A stretch of 64,000 nt of DNA. Source: Morganella psychrotolerans. GTDB lineage: Bacteria; Pseudomonadota; Gammaproteobacteria; Enterobacterales; Enterobacteriaceae. This document shows, piece by piece, positions 1-8,056 of the stretch. The notes beneath the pieces were generated by a model. The model was not told the origin of the DNA. It made no database searches and worked only from the letters and a program-made list of their open reading frames with translations. Location: positions 62,001 through 126,000 of the forward strand of contig NZ_LZEW01000032.1 in the NCBI RefSeq assembly GCF_001676155.1. Reading direction: 5' to 3'. A program made the translations under genes and the position numbers. The first letter of the stretch is position 1; every line of letters begins with the position of its first letter.

Positions 1-854
1 GAAAGTGCGGCAGCGATGTCTGCCAGCGGGCTGTCACGGACAAAATCAGGGACGGCGCCCGGATAAATATCTGCCATACTCATCAGTTGCACAACTGTCT
101 GCTGCAATGCAGGCAGTGCGTTGTCTGTATCCAGCAACCACGCCTCTTCCAGGCTCTGCCATTGTTTAATCAGCGCGGTGAGCACATCCGCAACCGGTGC
201 CTGCGGATCAGGTGGCGTTAACAATTGCGGCAGCACCGGTTTTGGTGAACCCTGCACCAGCCAGTAGCCACGCGCGGCTTTACTGCGCCCGGCGAGACGT
301 AAGCCCGGCAGTGGCGTCAGTACTTTTGCCGCCAGCAACAAATCCCCGACTGTCCCTTCTTTCAGCTCCAGTTCAAATTCACAGATAGGGGATTGTGCAT
401 CACCCGCCACCACACTGCCCTGATCCAGCACCGCCTCCACCAGACTGTTATTAACAGTAAGCAGCCACTTTTCACGGGAAAAATCTGTGGAAAACCGCGT
501 GCTGAGTGCAGATTGCAAGGCTGTCACATCCGTTTGCACCGGCCAGACATCCGCCGGCAATGCTGCTAAATCAAGCTCCGGCAGGGAAAGCGGAATATTA
601 TATTCCGGACGCTGATGTAACCCGCCGAGATCATTGCCCGCCGTTTTCAGTGTCATTTCGTATTCCGTATCACAACCGCGGATCCGCAAGCCCATATCCC
701 ACCCGCGCAGCGTGTCATCAGCGGTTTCAAAATAGCGGTTGGTCAGACGGACAGCCCGGAAATGCTGATGGGGAAATACCGTCAGTGCGGCGATCGCCGC
801 GGTAATAGCTTCCGGTTTTACTGCAAATTTAAGTTCTGTTTCGTAAGTGCTCAT
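1..854 (-). CDS. ygiF: Inorganic triphosphatase YgiF, N-terminal part
   Basis: The frame is open from an ATG at 852-854 down to the window edge with no stop, giving about 284 residues; the E. coli protein has about 433, so the C-terminus lies outside. The N-terminus carries the CYTH signature E-T-E-L-K, and further on the conserved stretches RGWDMGLRIRG and GGLHQRPEYN can be read. CYTH enzymes bind triphosphate in a beta-barrel tunnel with these acidic and basic residues and a divalent metal; YgiF hydrolyses inorganic tripolyphosphate in the cytoplasm. The missing part should hold the CHAD domain. It is divergent from ygiM, which lies next to it in E. coli too. The reading frame was checked codon by codon. 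Confidence 0.93.
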   Translation of the reverse strand, partial: MSTYETELKFAVKPEAITAAIAALTVFPHQHFRAVRLTNRYFETADDTLRGWDMGLRIRGCDTEYEMTLKTAGNDLGGLHQRPEYNIPLSLPELDLAALPADVWPVQTDVTALQSALSTRFSTDFSREKWLLTVNNSLVEAVLDQGSVVAGDAQSPICEFELELKEGTVGDLLLAAKVLTPLPGLRLAGRSKAARGYWLVQGSPKPVLPQLLTPPDPQAPVADVLTALIKQWQSLEEAWLLDTDNALPALQQTVVQLMSMADIYPGAVPDFVRDSPLADIAAAL

Positions 855-1076
855 AAGCTGCCCCGTAATCTCACTCAGATGATTATCTTCACTTTATTCG
901 TTCATTTATGATGGGTGTGCCTTTATCGTGCCGAAAATCGCCGGATTTTTTGCTGTTTATCGACGTTATGCCGTTGTTTATACCGTCGTTAAGAATGTTC
1001 TCATGGCTGTTTACCGTTTGCACCCGCACACTTAACTCATTAGTATGCTATTTCATAACCAACGAATGATAAGTCT

Positions 1077-1700
1077 ATGACGATGAAAAAACTCGCCTTA
1101 TTACCTTTGTTATTTGCAGCCCTTGGCAGCCTGACCGCATATGCTGAAGAAACCCGCTATGTGTCTGATGATCTGTCCACTTATGTTCACAGTGGTCCCA
1201 GCGCCCGTTATCGTATCGCAGGTTCACTGAATTCGGGTGAAAAAGTCACCGTCATTAATGTGAATAATGAAACCGGTTTTGTCCAGGTCCGCGACAGTAA
1301 AAACCGCGATGTCTGGCTGCCGAAAGAAATGCTGAGTGCCACGCCAAGCCTGAAAGAGCGTGTTCCGGCAATGGAAGATGAAATAAAAACACTGCGCGGA
1401 AAACTCGCCAATATCGACGGAACCTGGAATGACAAAACCGCCGATATACAAAACCGCGTGGCCGCCAGTGATGACATCATCGATAACCTGAAAAAAGAGA
1501 ATGACAGCCTGCGTAACCAGGTCGTGGTCGCGAAGAAAAAACTCGATGCCATCAGTGTCCAGTTAGATGATAAGCAACGCGATATTATACTGCAATGGTT
1601 TATGTATGGTGGTGGTGTTGCCGGTGTCGGGCTGCTGCTGGGTCTGTTACTGCCGCACATGGTTCCCCGCCGGAAGAAAAAAGATCGCTGGATGAACTGA
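1077..1700 (+). CDS. ygiM: SH3-domain membrane protein YgiM
   Basis: This 207-residue protein has an N-terminal signal peptide ending near AYA, a bacterial SH3 domain at about residues 25-90, a coiled-coil stretch at about 95-170 and one C-terminal membrane helix rich in Gly and Leu, followed by a basic tail ending KDRWMN that matches E. coli YgiM. The layout suggests a periplasmic SH3/coiled-coil protein tethered to the inner membrane. Its precise role is not established; SH3b domains often contact peptidoglycan or proteins. Two Met codons lie close together (1077 and 1083); the second gives the more classical signal-peptide start. It lies 31 bp upstream of cca, and the pair probably forms an operon as in E. 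coli. Confidence 0.9.
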   Translation: MTMKKLALLPLLFAALGSLTAYAEETRYVSDDLSTYVHSGPSARYRIAGSLNSGEKVTVINVNNETGFVQVRDSKNRDVWLPKEMLSATPSLKERVPAMEDEIKTLRGKLANIDGTWNDKTADIQNRVAASDDIIDNLKKENDSLRNQVVVAKKKLDAISVQLDDKQRDIILQWFMYGGGVAGVGLLLGLLLPHMVPRRKKKDRWMN

Positions 1701-1731
1701 TGCTGCAACCGCACCAGTTCAGGAGGTTATA

Positions 1732-2907
1732 GTGGAAATTTACCTGGTCGGCGGAGCTGTCCGCGATACACTGCTGGGACAGCCTGTTACAGATAAAGAC
1801 TGGGTTGTGGTCGGCACGACACCGGAAACAATGCTGGCACAGGGCTATCAGCAGGTCGGGCGGGATTTCCCGGTATTTCTTCATCCGGTAACGCGGGAAG
1901 AGTACGCACTGGCGCGCACGGAACGAAAAACGGGTGCCGGTTATACCGGTTTTGCCTGTTACAGCGCGCCGGATGTTACGCTGGAAGAGGATTTACAGCG
2001 CCGTGACCTGACCATCAATGCTATTGCACAAGCGGCTGACGGCACGCTATATGATCCATACCGGGGTGCAGACGATCTGCGAAACCGGATTTTGCGTCAT
2101 GTCTCCGATGCTTTTACAGAAGATCCGTTGCGTGTTCTGCGCGTCGCGCGCTTTGCTGCCCGTTTTACCGGGCTGGGTTTTACCATTGCGCCGGAAACCC
2201 TGTCACTGATGACGACCATCACTGAGCAGGGCGAACTGACTCACCTCACCGCTGAACGGGTCTGGAAAGAGACAGAAAAAGCACTGAACAGTACACATCC
2301 GGAGATCTATTTCTCTGTACTGCGCCGCTGTAAAGCCCTTGCGGTTCTGTTTCCCGAACTCGATGCACTTTACCGGGAGTCTGACGGACAAACAGATTAC
2401 GGCACACTGACTGAACAGGCGTTGCAGCAGATAACAGTGCTCACCGACAGCACAGAGATCCGCTTTGCGGTATTATGTCTGTATCTGAGTTACCAGGGTA
2501 TACAAGAAGGTATTGCGGCAATTAAGGCACTGTCAGAACGAGTGCGGGTACCTAACCCGGCGCGGGATCTGGCGCTGCTCTCAAGCCGTTTTTATCACTG
2601 CGTTCACCGCATCAGCCATCTTAGTGCAGATGATATTATCGCGCTGTTTGACAACCTGGATGCCTGGCGGAAACCGGAACGAATTAAGCAGCTAGCACTG
2701 GCAGGTGAAGCCGATTACCGCAGCCGGATATCACCCGACGCTGATGATTATCTGCCGGGACAACTGCTATCTGATGCATTTACTATCGCGCAGCAGGTTG
2801 CAGTCAAACCGGTTATCGATGCTGGTTTTAAAGGGGCAGACATTAAAACAGAACTGACCCGCCGACGTATTGATGCCATCAATGAATGGCAACAAAAAAG
2901 CCGCTGA
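1732..2907 (+). CDS. cca: CCA-adding tRNA nucleotidyltransferase, HD domain degenerate
   Basis: The enzyme adds or repairs the 3' CCA end of tRNAs using CTP and ATP. The class II nucleotidyltransferase head is intact: GGAVRD at residues 7-12, catalytic Asp21 and Asp23 in TDKDW, and RRDLTINA near 90-97. The start is GTG, placed by AGGAGG at 1721-1726. The protein has 391 residues against 412 in E. coli. The difference falls in the C-terminal HD domain: the segment that in E. coli reads LCHDLGKG is LCLYLSYQG here, and the following loop with HHGHG is absent. The HD-dependent phosphodiesterase/phosphatase activities are therefore probably lost while CCA addition should remain. Confidence 0.95.
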   Translation: MEIYLVGGAVRDTLLGQPVTDKDWVVVGTTPETMLAQGYQQVGRDFPVFLHPVTREEYALARTERKTGAGYTGFACYSAPDVTLEEDLQRRDLTINAIAQAADGTLYDPYRGADDLRNRILRHVSDAFTEDPLRVLRVARFAARFTGLGFTIAPETLSLMTTITEQGELTHLTAERVWKETEKALNSTHPEIYFSVLRRCKALAVLFPELDALYRESDGQTDYGTLTEQALQQITVLTDSTEIRFAVLCLYLSYQGIQEGIAAIKALSERVRVPNPARDLALLSSRFYHCVHRISHLSADDIIALFDNLDAWRKPERIKQLALAGEADYRSRISPDADDYLPGQLLSDAFTIAQQVAVKPVIDAGFKGADIKTELTRRRIDAINEWQQKSR

Positions 2908-2921
2908 CATCAGCGGCTTTT
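2896..2921 (+). terminator. Intrinsic terminator of ygiM-cca
   Basis: An 11-bp perfect stem (2896-2906 with 2911-2921) and a 4-base loop end in TTTT. The cca stop codon is inside the stem. It may also act for exbBD arriving from the other strand, since A residues flank the left arm. Confidence 0.85.
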
Positions 2922-2948
2922 CAGTCATTTAGCTGCGTTATTGCTACA

Positions 2949-3371
2949 TTATTTATCTGCAGACTCCATACCGACTAATCCGACTTTCAGATACCCCGCT
3001 TTGCGTAAGGCATCCATAATGCCCATCAGGGTTTCATAATCCACGGTTTTATCCGCCTGGAAGAAAATAGTCGTTTCTTTGTTCGATTCCGTGGTCTGAT
3101 CCAGAATCTGAGCCAGTGTCTCTTTTGTAACTTCCTGCTCACCAACCAGCAGCTGATTGTCGGCTTTCACTGTCAAAAACACCGGTTTTTCCGGACGCGG
3201 CTGCGGTTTTGCCGTTGACGCAGGCAGATTTACTTTGATATCAACTGTTGCCAGCGGAGCCGCTACCATAAAGATGATCAGCAGAACTAACATCACATCA
3301 ATAAATGGTGTGACGTTAATTTCATGCAATTCGCCGCTGTCATCCAGGTCTTCGTTAAGACGCATTGCCAT
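2949..3371 (-). CDS. exbD: TonB-system proton channel subunit ExbD
   Basis: ExbD works with ExbB and TonB in the inner membrane, turning the proton gradient into energy for outer-membrane siderophore, haem and vitamin B12 receptors. The 140-residue protein has one membrane helix at about residues 23-43 starting FIDVMLVLLIIFM, in which Asp25 is the proton-carrying residue of the family, followed by a periplasmic domain. Length and sequence are very close to E. coli ExbD. It begins 6 bp after the exbB stop, so the two are cotranscribed as exbB-exbD, under the Fur box further upstream. Confidence 0.96.
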   Translation of the reverse strand: MAMRLNEDLDDSGELHEINVTPFIDVMLVLLIIFMVAAPLATVDIKVNLPASTAKPQPRPEKPVFLTVKADNQLLVGEQEVTKETLAQILDQTTESNKETTIFFQADKTVDYETLMGIMDALRKAGYLKVGLVGMESADK

Positions 3372-3377
3372 CAGTCA

Positions 3378-4319
3378 TTACCTTGCTTTGCTGTCAGCCA
3401 GATCCAGGTCACGACCCAGCCATAAAATTGTGTGAGCCGCCGTGTCACCCAGGTCGCCACGGAAAGACGAGATCATACGGGCAAAAATGTTATAAATAAC
3501 CACCGCAGGAATTGCCGCAACCAGGCCTAACGCCGTTGCCAGCAGAGCCTCTGCAATCCCCGGGGCAACAACTGCCAGGTTTGTGGTCTGGGAGTGCGCA
3601 ATACCGATAAAGCTGTTCATGATCCCCCAGACGGTTCCGAACAGACCCACGAACGGTGAGATTGCACCAATGGTGGCCAGATAACCGTTACCTCTGCCCA
3701 TGTGGCGGACAACCGCGGCGACAATGCGCTCCTGACGGAAAATTACACGATCTTTGGTACCGGCAGGATCATGGCTTTTTTCGGACAGTGTACGTTCTGT
3801 CACGGCATCCTTCACCAACATCCCGGTAATACTTAGTTTTCCGAAAGTTTCAGCAATTTCAGCGGCTTCATCCAGAGAGCGTGCACCTCTGAGCGCCTCA
3901 GCCTCACGGCGGAGCCGGCGGCGGGATGTGATAAGGTTATACCCTTTGGAAAAGAAAAGTGCCCAGGTAATTATTGATGCAATAATAAGGCCGATCATTA
4001 CCGTTTTAACGATAATGTCCGCTCCCTGGTACATTGAAATAACGGACAGTTCAGCGGCAAAACCACGGTTATTGTCTGACGGAGATTCTGTCAGAGTGCC
4101 GGTGGTGTCCGGTACAGAAACGTCTGTAACCGTACCTGATGCAGCCGGTTGCTCAACCGCAGCGCCTGTGGTATTACCGGTGGCAGATGTCTGAGCAGAC
4201 TGTCCGACAGTGGTGGCCGGGCTGTTTGCTGTTGTGGCTGGTGGTGTGGCAGTATTATCCGCAAACGCACTGCCGGTTAAACTTAACGCCAATAGAACAG
4301 AAACGGTCAGATTACGCAT
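3378..4319 (-). CDS. exbB: TonB-system subunit ExbB with long N-terminal extension
   Basis: This is the MotA/TolQ/ExbB-family scaffold of the TonB motor. The 313-residue protein is about 70 longer than E. coli ExbB. The extra part is a predicted cleavable signal peptide (residues 1-20, ending SAFA) followed by about 65 residues rich in Thr, Ala, Ser and Pro, before the first conserved helix at about 105-125. This long form resembles the ExbB type of pseudomonads and other groups. The conserved channel region with GLFGTVWGIMNSF lies near residues 225-240 and LLATALGLVAAIPAVV follows. A strong Fur box lies 117 bp upstream. metC, which follows exbBD in E. coli, is not here. Confidence 0.95.
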   Translation of the reverse strand: MRNLTVSVLLALSLTGSAFADNTATPPATTANSPATTVGQSAQTSATGNTTGAAVEQPAASGTVTDVSVPDTTGTLTESPSDNNRGFAAELSVISMYQGADIIVKTVMIGLIIASIITWALFFSKGYNLITSRRRLRREAEALRGARSLDEAAEIAETFGKLSITGMLVKDAVTERTLSEKSHDPAGTKDRVIFRQERIVAAVVRHMGRGNGYLATIGAISPFVGLFGTVWGIMNSFIGIAHSQTTNLAVVAPGIAEALLATALGLVAAIPAVVIYNIFARMISSFRGDLGDTAAHTILWLGRDLDLADSKAR

Positions 4320-4435
4320 CAGTTGGTCTTCAACTCTCTTTTGTTATGCACTATTTTTAAGCAAAAAATAAAATATGTTATTCATCGCTACCCAAAAAAC
4401 GAAACCCGCTGATCATACCAAATCTTGAGTGATTT

Positions 4436-4454
4436 GATAGTAATTATCATTACC
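4436..4454. promoter_or_regulatory. Fur box upstream of exbBD
   Basis: The 19 bases match the palindromic Fur consensus (GATAATGATAATCATTATC) at 15 positions. The site lies in the divergent exbB/yghB spacer, 117 bp before the exbB start. Iron-repressed exbBD is the expected arrangement in enterobacteria. The 4320-4661 spacer holds no gene. Confidence 0.8.
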
Positions 4455-4661
4455 GTTTACCAAAAAAAAAACCATTTCCCGTTAAAATTACACACGGAAA
4501 GCTAAGTGTTTACATCAGTCTGCTGACGAAACGGTCTGGTTTTCATGCTCTTTATACCGTCAGTGAATCAGAATAAAAACCCGATCAAATCAAACGAGTG
4601 TTCTTTTTTTGCGATACACTATCTGTATTATTGTTCCGGATCTCGTTTTACAGGAAACCTC

Positions 4662-5360
4662 ATGCATAGTTTATCCGAGATTGTGAGCGCGCTCTGGTCG
4701 CACGATTTCGCCGCCCTCTCCAACCCCGATGTTATCTGGCTGGTTTATGCCATTCTCTTTGTCGTGATTGTTCTGGAGAATGGCGTATTACCCACCGCCT
4801 TTTTACCCGGCGATACCCTGTTGATATTGTCCGGGGCGCTGATAGCCAAAGGTGTGATGGACTTTTTACCGACACTGGCGATTCTGACTGCCGCCGCCGG
4901 TCTGGGCAGTTGGCTCGGATTTGTGCAGGGGCGCTGGCTGAGTGATACGAAAACAGTCAGGCGCTGGATGATGCAAATCCCGAAAAATTATCACCAGAAA
5001 GCCGAAGTTTTGTTTAACCGCCACGGATTGTACGCCCTGCTGATTGGTCGTTTTCTCGGTTTTGTCCGCACACTGCTGCCGCTGCTCGCCGGGTTATCCA
5101 CCCTGCCGAACCGCCGGTTTCAGTTTTTTAACTGGATCAGTGGATTTCTCTGGGTAGGCATCATTACAACATTTGGTTATGTGCTCAACCAGATCCCGTT
5201 TGTAAAAGCCCATGAAAAACTGGTGATGACAGCACTGCTGCTGATCCCTGTTTTTTTCCTGATTGTCGGTATTCTTGCCTCTGTGTATCTGTTCATCCGG
5301 CATTACCGCAGACGCCGTGCGCTGCTTAACCGCCGCCACCGGCGCGCGAAAAAGAAATGA
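4662..5360 (+). CDS. yghB: DedA-family inner membrane protein YghB
   Basis: DedA proteins are inner-membrane transporters, proposed to flip polyprenyl or phospholipid carriers and needed for membrane potential, cell division and resistance to envelope stress. The 232-residue protein shows [16 protein letters not shown] near residues 40-55, the conserved [16 protein letters not shown] block near 130-145 and FQFFNWISG, all typical of the YqjA/YghB pair; position beside exbBD and yqhD points to YghB. The ATG at 4662 was chosen for its AGGAAA ribosome site and agreement with E. coli; an upstream in-frame ATG at 4545 would add 39 non-conserved residues. The C-terminus ends in a very basic tail. 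Confidence 0.93.
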   Translation: MHSLSEIVSALWSHDFAALSNPDVIWLVYAILFVVIVLENGVLPTAFLPGDTLLILSGALIAKGVMDFLPTLAILTAAAGLGSWLGFVQGRWLSDTKTVRRWMMQIPKNYHQKAEVLFNRHGLYALLIGRFLGFVRTLLPLLAGLSTLPNRRFQFFNWISGFLWVGIITTFGYVLNQIPFVKAHEKLVMTALLLIPVFFLIVGILASVYLFIRHYRRRRALLNRRHRRAKKK

Positions 5361-5364
5361 TTTG

Positions 5365-5388
5365 AAAGCTCCTGCGGGAGCTTTTTTT
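5365..5388 (+). terminator. Intrinsic terminator of yghB
   Basis: An 8-bp stem (AAAGCTCC with GGAGCTTT) and a 4-base loop are followed by seven T. It begins 4 bp after the yghB stop. Confidence 0.9.
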
Positions 5389-5463
5389 CTGCCTGTTTGT
5401 CAGCAAAGGTTTACAAGGCATATTCAGATTCATCATCGCATCTGTGCTGAATTGCACTACACT

Positions 5464-5524
5464 TATACCCTTATTCATTCAAACCGCAGGTTCGTTGGCT
5501 GCATCCCGAATGACGTTGAGTATA
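5464..5524. repeat. Short ERIC element (internally deleted)
   Basis: This imperfect palindrome starts TATACCC and ends GAGTATA, with outer arms TTCATTCAAACCGCAGG and TGCATCCCGAATGACG. It keeps both ends of the full-length ERIC elements in this window but lacks the central part, leaving about 61 bp. It sits in the upstream region of yqhD, 44 bp before the start codon, so it is probably transcribed in the leader. Confidence 0.85.
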
Positions 5525-5568
5525 GTCGTTATCCGCCCCGTTTTTCCCCAATCATTCACGGAGAAATA

Positions 5569-6726
5569 ATGAACAATTTCACACTTTATACCCCGACCAA
5601 AATCCGCTTCGGCAAAGGCCAAATCGCCAAACTCAGCAGTGAAATTCCGAAAGATGCAAAAGTGCTTATGCTGTACGGTGGCGGCAGTATCAAACGTAAC
5701 GGTGTTTATGAGCAGGTTATAACGGCGCTGGATGGTTACGATATTCATGAGTTCTCCGGGATTGAACCGAACCCCGCTTACGAGACGCTGATAAAAGCTG
5801 TCGCGTATATTCGTGAAAATGACATTAATTATCTGCTCGCAGTCGGCGGCGGCTCGGTCATTGACGGCACAAAATTTATTGCCGCTGCCGTGGATTATCC
5901 GGGCGACCCGTGGAAAATCGTCACAAACGGCGGGCAGGATATCCGCAGCGCACTGCCCATTTCCTGTGTTCTGACACTGCCGGCAACCGGCTCTGAAACT
6001 AACTGTTTTTCTGTGGTCAGCCGCCGGGAAACCGGGGATAAACAATCATTCGGCAATCCGCTGGTGCATCCGAAGTGCGCGATACTTGATCCGCAAACCA
6101 CCTTTACACTGCCGCCGCGCCAGACGGCAAACGGCGTGGTTGATGCGTTTATTCACACCCTGGAGCAATATCTGACCTACCCGGTTAATGCAAAAATTCA
6201 GGACAGGTTTGCGGAAGGTATTTTGCTGACGCTGATAGAAGAAGGTCCGAAAGTGTTGGCAAACCCGGATGATTATGACAGCCGTGCAAATGTGATGTGG
6301 GCTGCGACCCAGGCACTGAGTGGACTGATCGGCGCCGGTGTGCCGCAGGATTGGGCAACCCATGCGCTGGGGCATGAAATTACCGCACTACACGGGCTGG
6401 ATCATGCGCAAACGCTCGCGATTGTATTACCGGCACTGTTGCATGAAAAACGCAAAACCAAACGGGAAAAATTATTGCAGTATGCAGAGCGTATCTGGCA
6501 TCTGACCGATGGTTCAGAAGATAGCCGGATTGAGTGCGCAATTGAAGCGACCCGCGTCTTTTTTGAAGAAATGGGTGTGAAAACGCGTTTTTCAGATTAT
6601 CAGATAGATGACTGCAAGATCCCGCAGTTAGTGGCAAAGCTTGTCGAACACGGACAGACTGCATTAGGTGAGCAGCAGGATATTACTCCGCAAGTCAGTG
6701 AACGGATCTACCGCGCTGCCGTCTGA
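5569..6726 (+). CDS. yqhD: NADPH-dependent alcohol/aldehyde dehydrogenase YqhD
   Basis: This iron-type (group III) alcohol dehydrogenase reduces toxic aldehydes such as acrolein, malondialdehyde and glyoxal using NADPH in the cytoplasm. The 385-residue protein matches E. coli YqhD (387). Visible features are the nucleotide-binding AVGGGSVIDGTKF block near residue 95, the metal-binding DAFIHTLEQY near 190-200 and the HALGHEITALHGLDHAQT segment with further metal-ligand His residues near 265-280. The ATG at 5569 follows GGAGAAATA. In E. coli it is activated by the neighbouring yqhC, which is absent here. dkgA follows 31 bp downstream, so the aldehyde-detoxifying pair is kept as one operon. Confidence 0.95.
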   Translation: MNNFTLYTPTKIRFGKGQIAKLSSEIPKDAKVLMLYGGGSIKRNGVYEQVITALDGYDIHEFSGIEPNPAYETLIKAVAYIRENDINYLLAVGGGSVIDGTKFIAAAVDYPGDPWKIVTNGGQDIRSALPISCVLTLPATGSETNCFSVVSRRETGDKQSFGNPLVHPKCAILDPQTTFTLPPRQTANGVVDAFIHTLEQYLTYPVNAKIQDRFAEGILLTLIEEGPKVLANPDDYDSRANVMWAATQALSGLIGAGVPQDWATHALGHEITALHGLDHAQTLAIVLPALLHEKRKTKREKLLQYAERIWHLTDGSEDSRIECAIEATRVFFEEMGVKTRFSDYQIDDCKIPQLVAKLVEHGQTALGEQQDITPQVSERIYRAAV

Positions 6727-6757
6727 AATATCTTTAACATTTATTACCGGAGGTAAC

Positions 6758-7582
6758 ATGAATAAACCCGCACTAATTACCTTATCTGATGGTCATTTAA
6801 TGCCGCAGCTGGGATTAGGTGTCTGGAAAGCCGGTAACGATGAGGTGGGCGTTGCTGTCAGCACCGCGCTGGAAACCGGCTACCGCCTGATTGATACCGC
6901 TGCGATTTATCAGAATGAAGAAGGTGTCGGTGACGCGCTGAAATCCACAACGGTTCCCCGTGATGAACTGTTTATCACCACAAAATTATGGAACAGTGAT
7001 CAGCAGCACGCCCGTAAAGCACTTGAAGAAAGTCTGAAAAAATTACAGCTCGATTATGTGGATCTCTATCTTATCCACTGGCCCGCTCCGGCTGCGGATC
7101 ACTATGTCAGTGCCTGGGAGCAACTGATTGAGCTGCAAAAATCGGGACTGACCCGCAGTATCGGCGTATGTAACTTTGATGTCGGTCATCTGCAACGCAT
7201 TATCCATAAAACCGGCGTGAAACCGGTGCTTAATCAGATTGAGCTTCATCCGCTTTTACAGCAGCGTGAATTGCAGGCATGGAATGCGACTCACTCTATC
7301 CATACAGAGTCCTGGAGCCCGCTGGCACAAGGTGGCAAAGGTGTGTTCGATACAGAGATAATTCAGTCGCTGGCAGCAAAATACCAGAAAACACCGGCAC
7401 AGATAGCTCTCCGCTGGCATTTGGATCGCGGATTGATTGTTATCCCGAAATCAGTCACCCCGATGCGAATTCAGGAAAATTTTAATGTCTTTGATTTCCG
7501 GCTTGAGAAAGAAGAACTTGCTCTTGTTCAGCAGCTCGATACCGGAACGCGCTTAGGGCCAGAACCAAAAGAATTTAATTAA
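6758..7582 (+). CDS. dkgA: 2,5-diketo-D-gluconate reductase A / methylglyoxal reductase
   Basis: This aldo-keto reductase reduces 2,5-diketo-D-gluconate, methylglyoxal and other aldehydes with NADPH. The 274-residue protein shows the AKR signatures GYRLIDTAAIYQNEEGVG (containing catalytic Asp and Tyr) near residues 41-58, the active-site Lys in TTKLWNSD and His in DLYLIHWP, and the NADPH-binding IPKSVTPMRIQENF at the C-terminus. The ATG at 6758 follows a strong GGAGG. It forms an operon with yqhD, as in E. coli, giving two carbonyl reductases under one promoter. Confidence 0.95.
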   Translation: MNKPALITLSDGHLMPQLGLGVWKAGNDEVGVAVSTALETGYRLIDTAAIYQNEEGVGDALKSTTVPRDELFITTKLWNSDQQHARKALEESLKKLQLDYVDLYLIHWPAPAADHYVSAWEQLIELQKSGLTRSIGVCNFDVGHLQRIIHKTGVKPVLNQIELHPLLQQRELQAWNATHSIHTESWSPLAQGGKGVFDTEIIQSLAAKYQKTPAQIALRWHLDRGLIVIPKSVTPMRIQENFNVFDFRLEKEELALVQQLDTGTRLGPEPKEFN

Positions 7583-7603
7583 TTACATTATTAATTATAA
7601 TTT

Positions 7604-7639
7604 AAAAGTCATTGATAATATTTTTATCGATGACTTTTT
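7604..7639 (+). terminator. Intrinsic terminator of yqhD-dkgA
   Basis: A 13-bp stem with one G-T pair (AAAAGTCATTGAT with ATCGATGACTTTT) and a short AT loop lies 21 bp after the dkgA stop and ends in a T run. Confidence 0.85.
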
Positions 7640-7686
7640 ATTTTATTTTATTAAAACATCAAGCATTTATTTACCCGATAAAAAAA

Positions 7687-7717
7687 GGGAAGTATATCAA
7701 TAATTGATATACTTCCC
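7687..7717 (-). terminator. Intrinsic terminator facing the adhesin gene
   Basis: Perfect 14-bp arms (GGGAAGTATATCAA and its complement) enclose a 3-base loop. Reading on the minus strand, a run of T follows, so it would stop transcripts leaving the adhesin gene. The two ERIC elements would then lie in the 3' untranslated part of that mRNA. Confidence 0.75.
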
Positions 7718-7833
7718 AAAGCATGGCAAATATAGCAGGAACAATTATTTCAAATGCAGTAAGACCTGTCATTTTTATAAATTATTACCTGCCTGTTAAA
7801 AAACAACCCAAAAAGCCAATTTGAAAGGAGGAG

Positions 7834-7898
7834 TATATATACCCAACGTCATTCAGGATGCAGCAAACGAACCTGCGGTTTGAATAAGTAAAGGTATA
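7834..7898. repeat. Short ERIC element, left member of a tandem pair
   Basis: This is the internally deleted form with arms CAACGTCATTCAGGATGCAG and CTGCGGTTTGAATAAG. It shares the terminal TATA with the full-length element that follows. Confidence 0.85.
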
Positions 7899-8022
7899 TA
7901 CCCAACATCATTCAAGATGCAGGAAGGCGGCAAGAGAAGATAGACGGTGAACATACATCAGTATGTGACCCGGCTAGCTGAGTACAGCCAACGAACCTGC
8001 GGTTTGAATGAATAAGGGTATA
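7895..8022. repeat. Full-length ERIC element, right member of a tandem pair
   Basis: The roughly 127-bp imperfect palindrome has the ERIC core (AGGAAGGCGGCAAG, CAGTATGTGACCCGGC, GCCAACGAACCTGC) and TATA ends. It lies 34 bp beyond the stop codon of the adhesin gene. Confidence 0.9.
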
Positions 8023-8056
8023 AAGAACATGACTATTCAGTCACCATCACACAGCA

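Noticed and set aside
4545-4661. Longer start for yghB
   Set aside because: The extra 39 residues are not DedA-like and would run through the promoter region; ATG 4662 has a good ribosome site.
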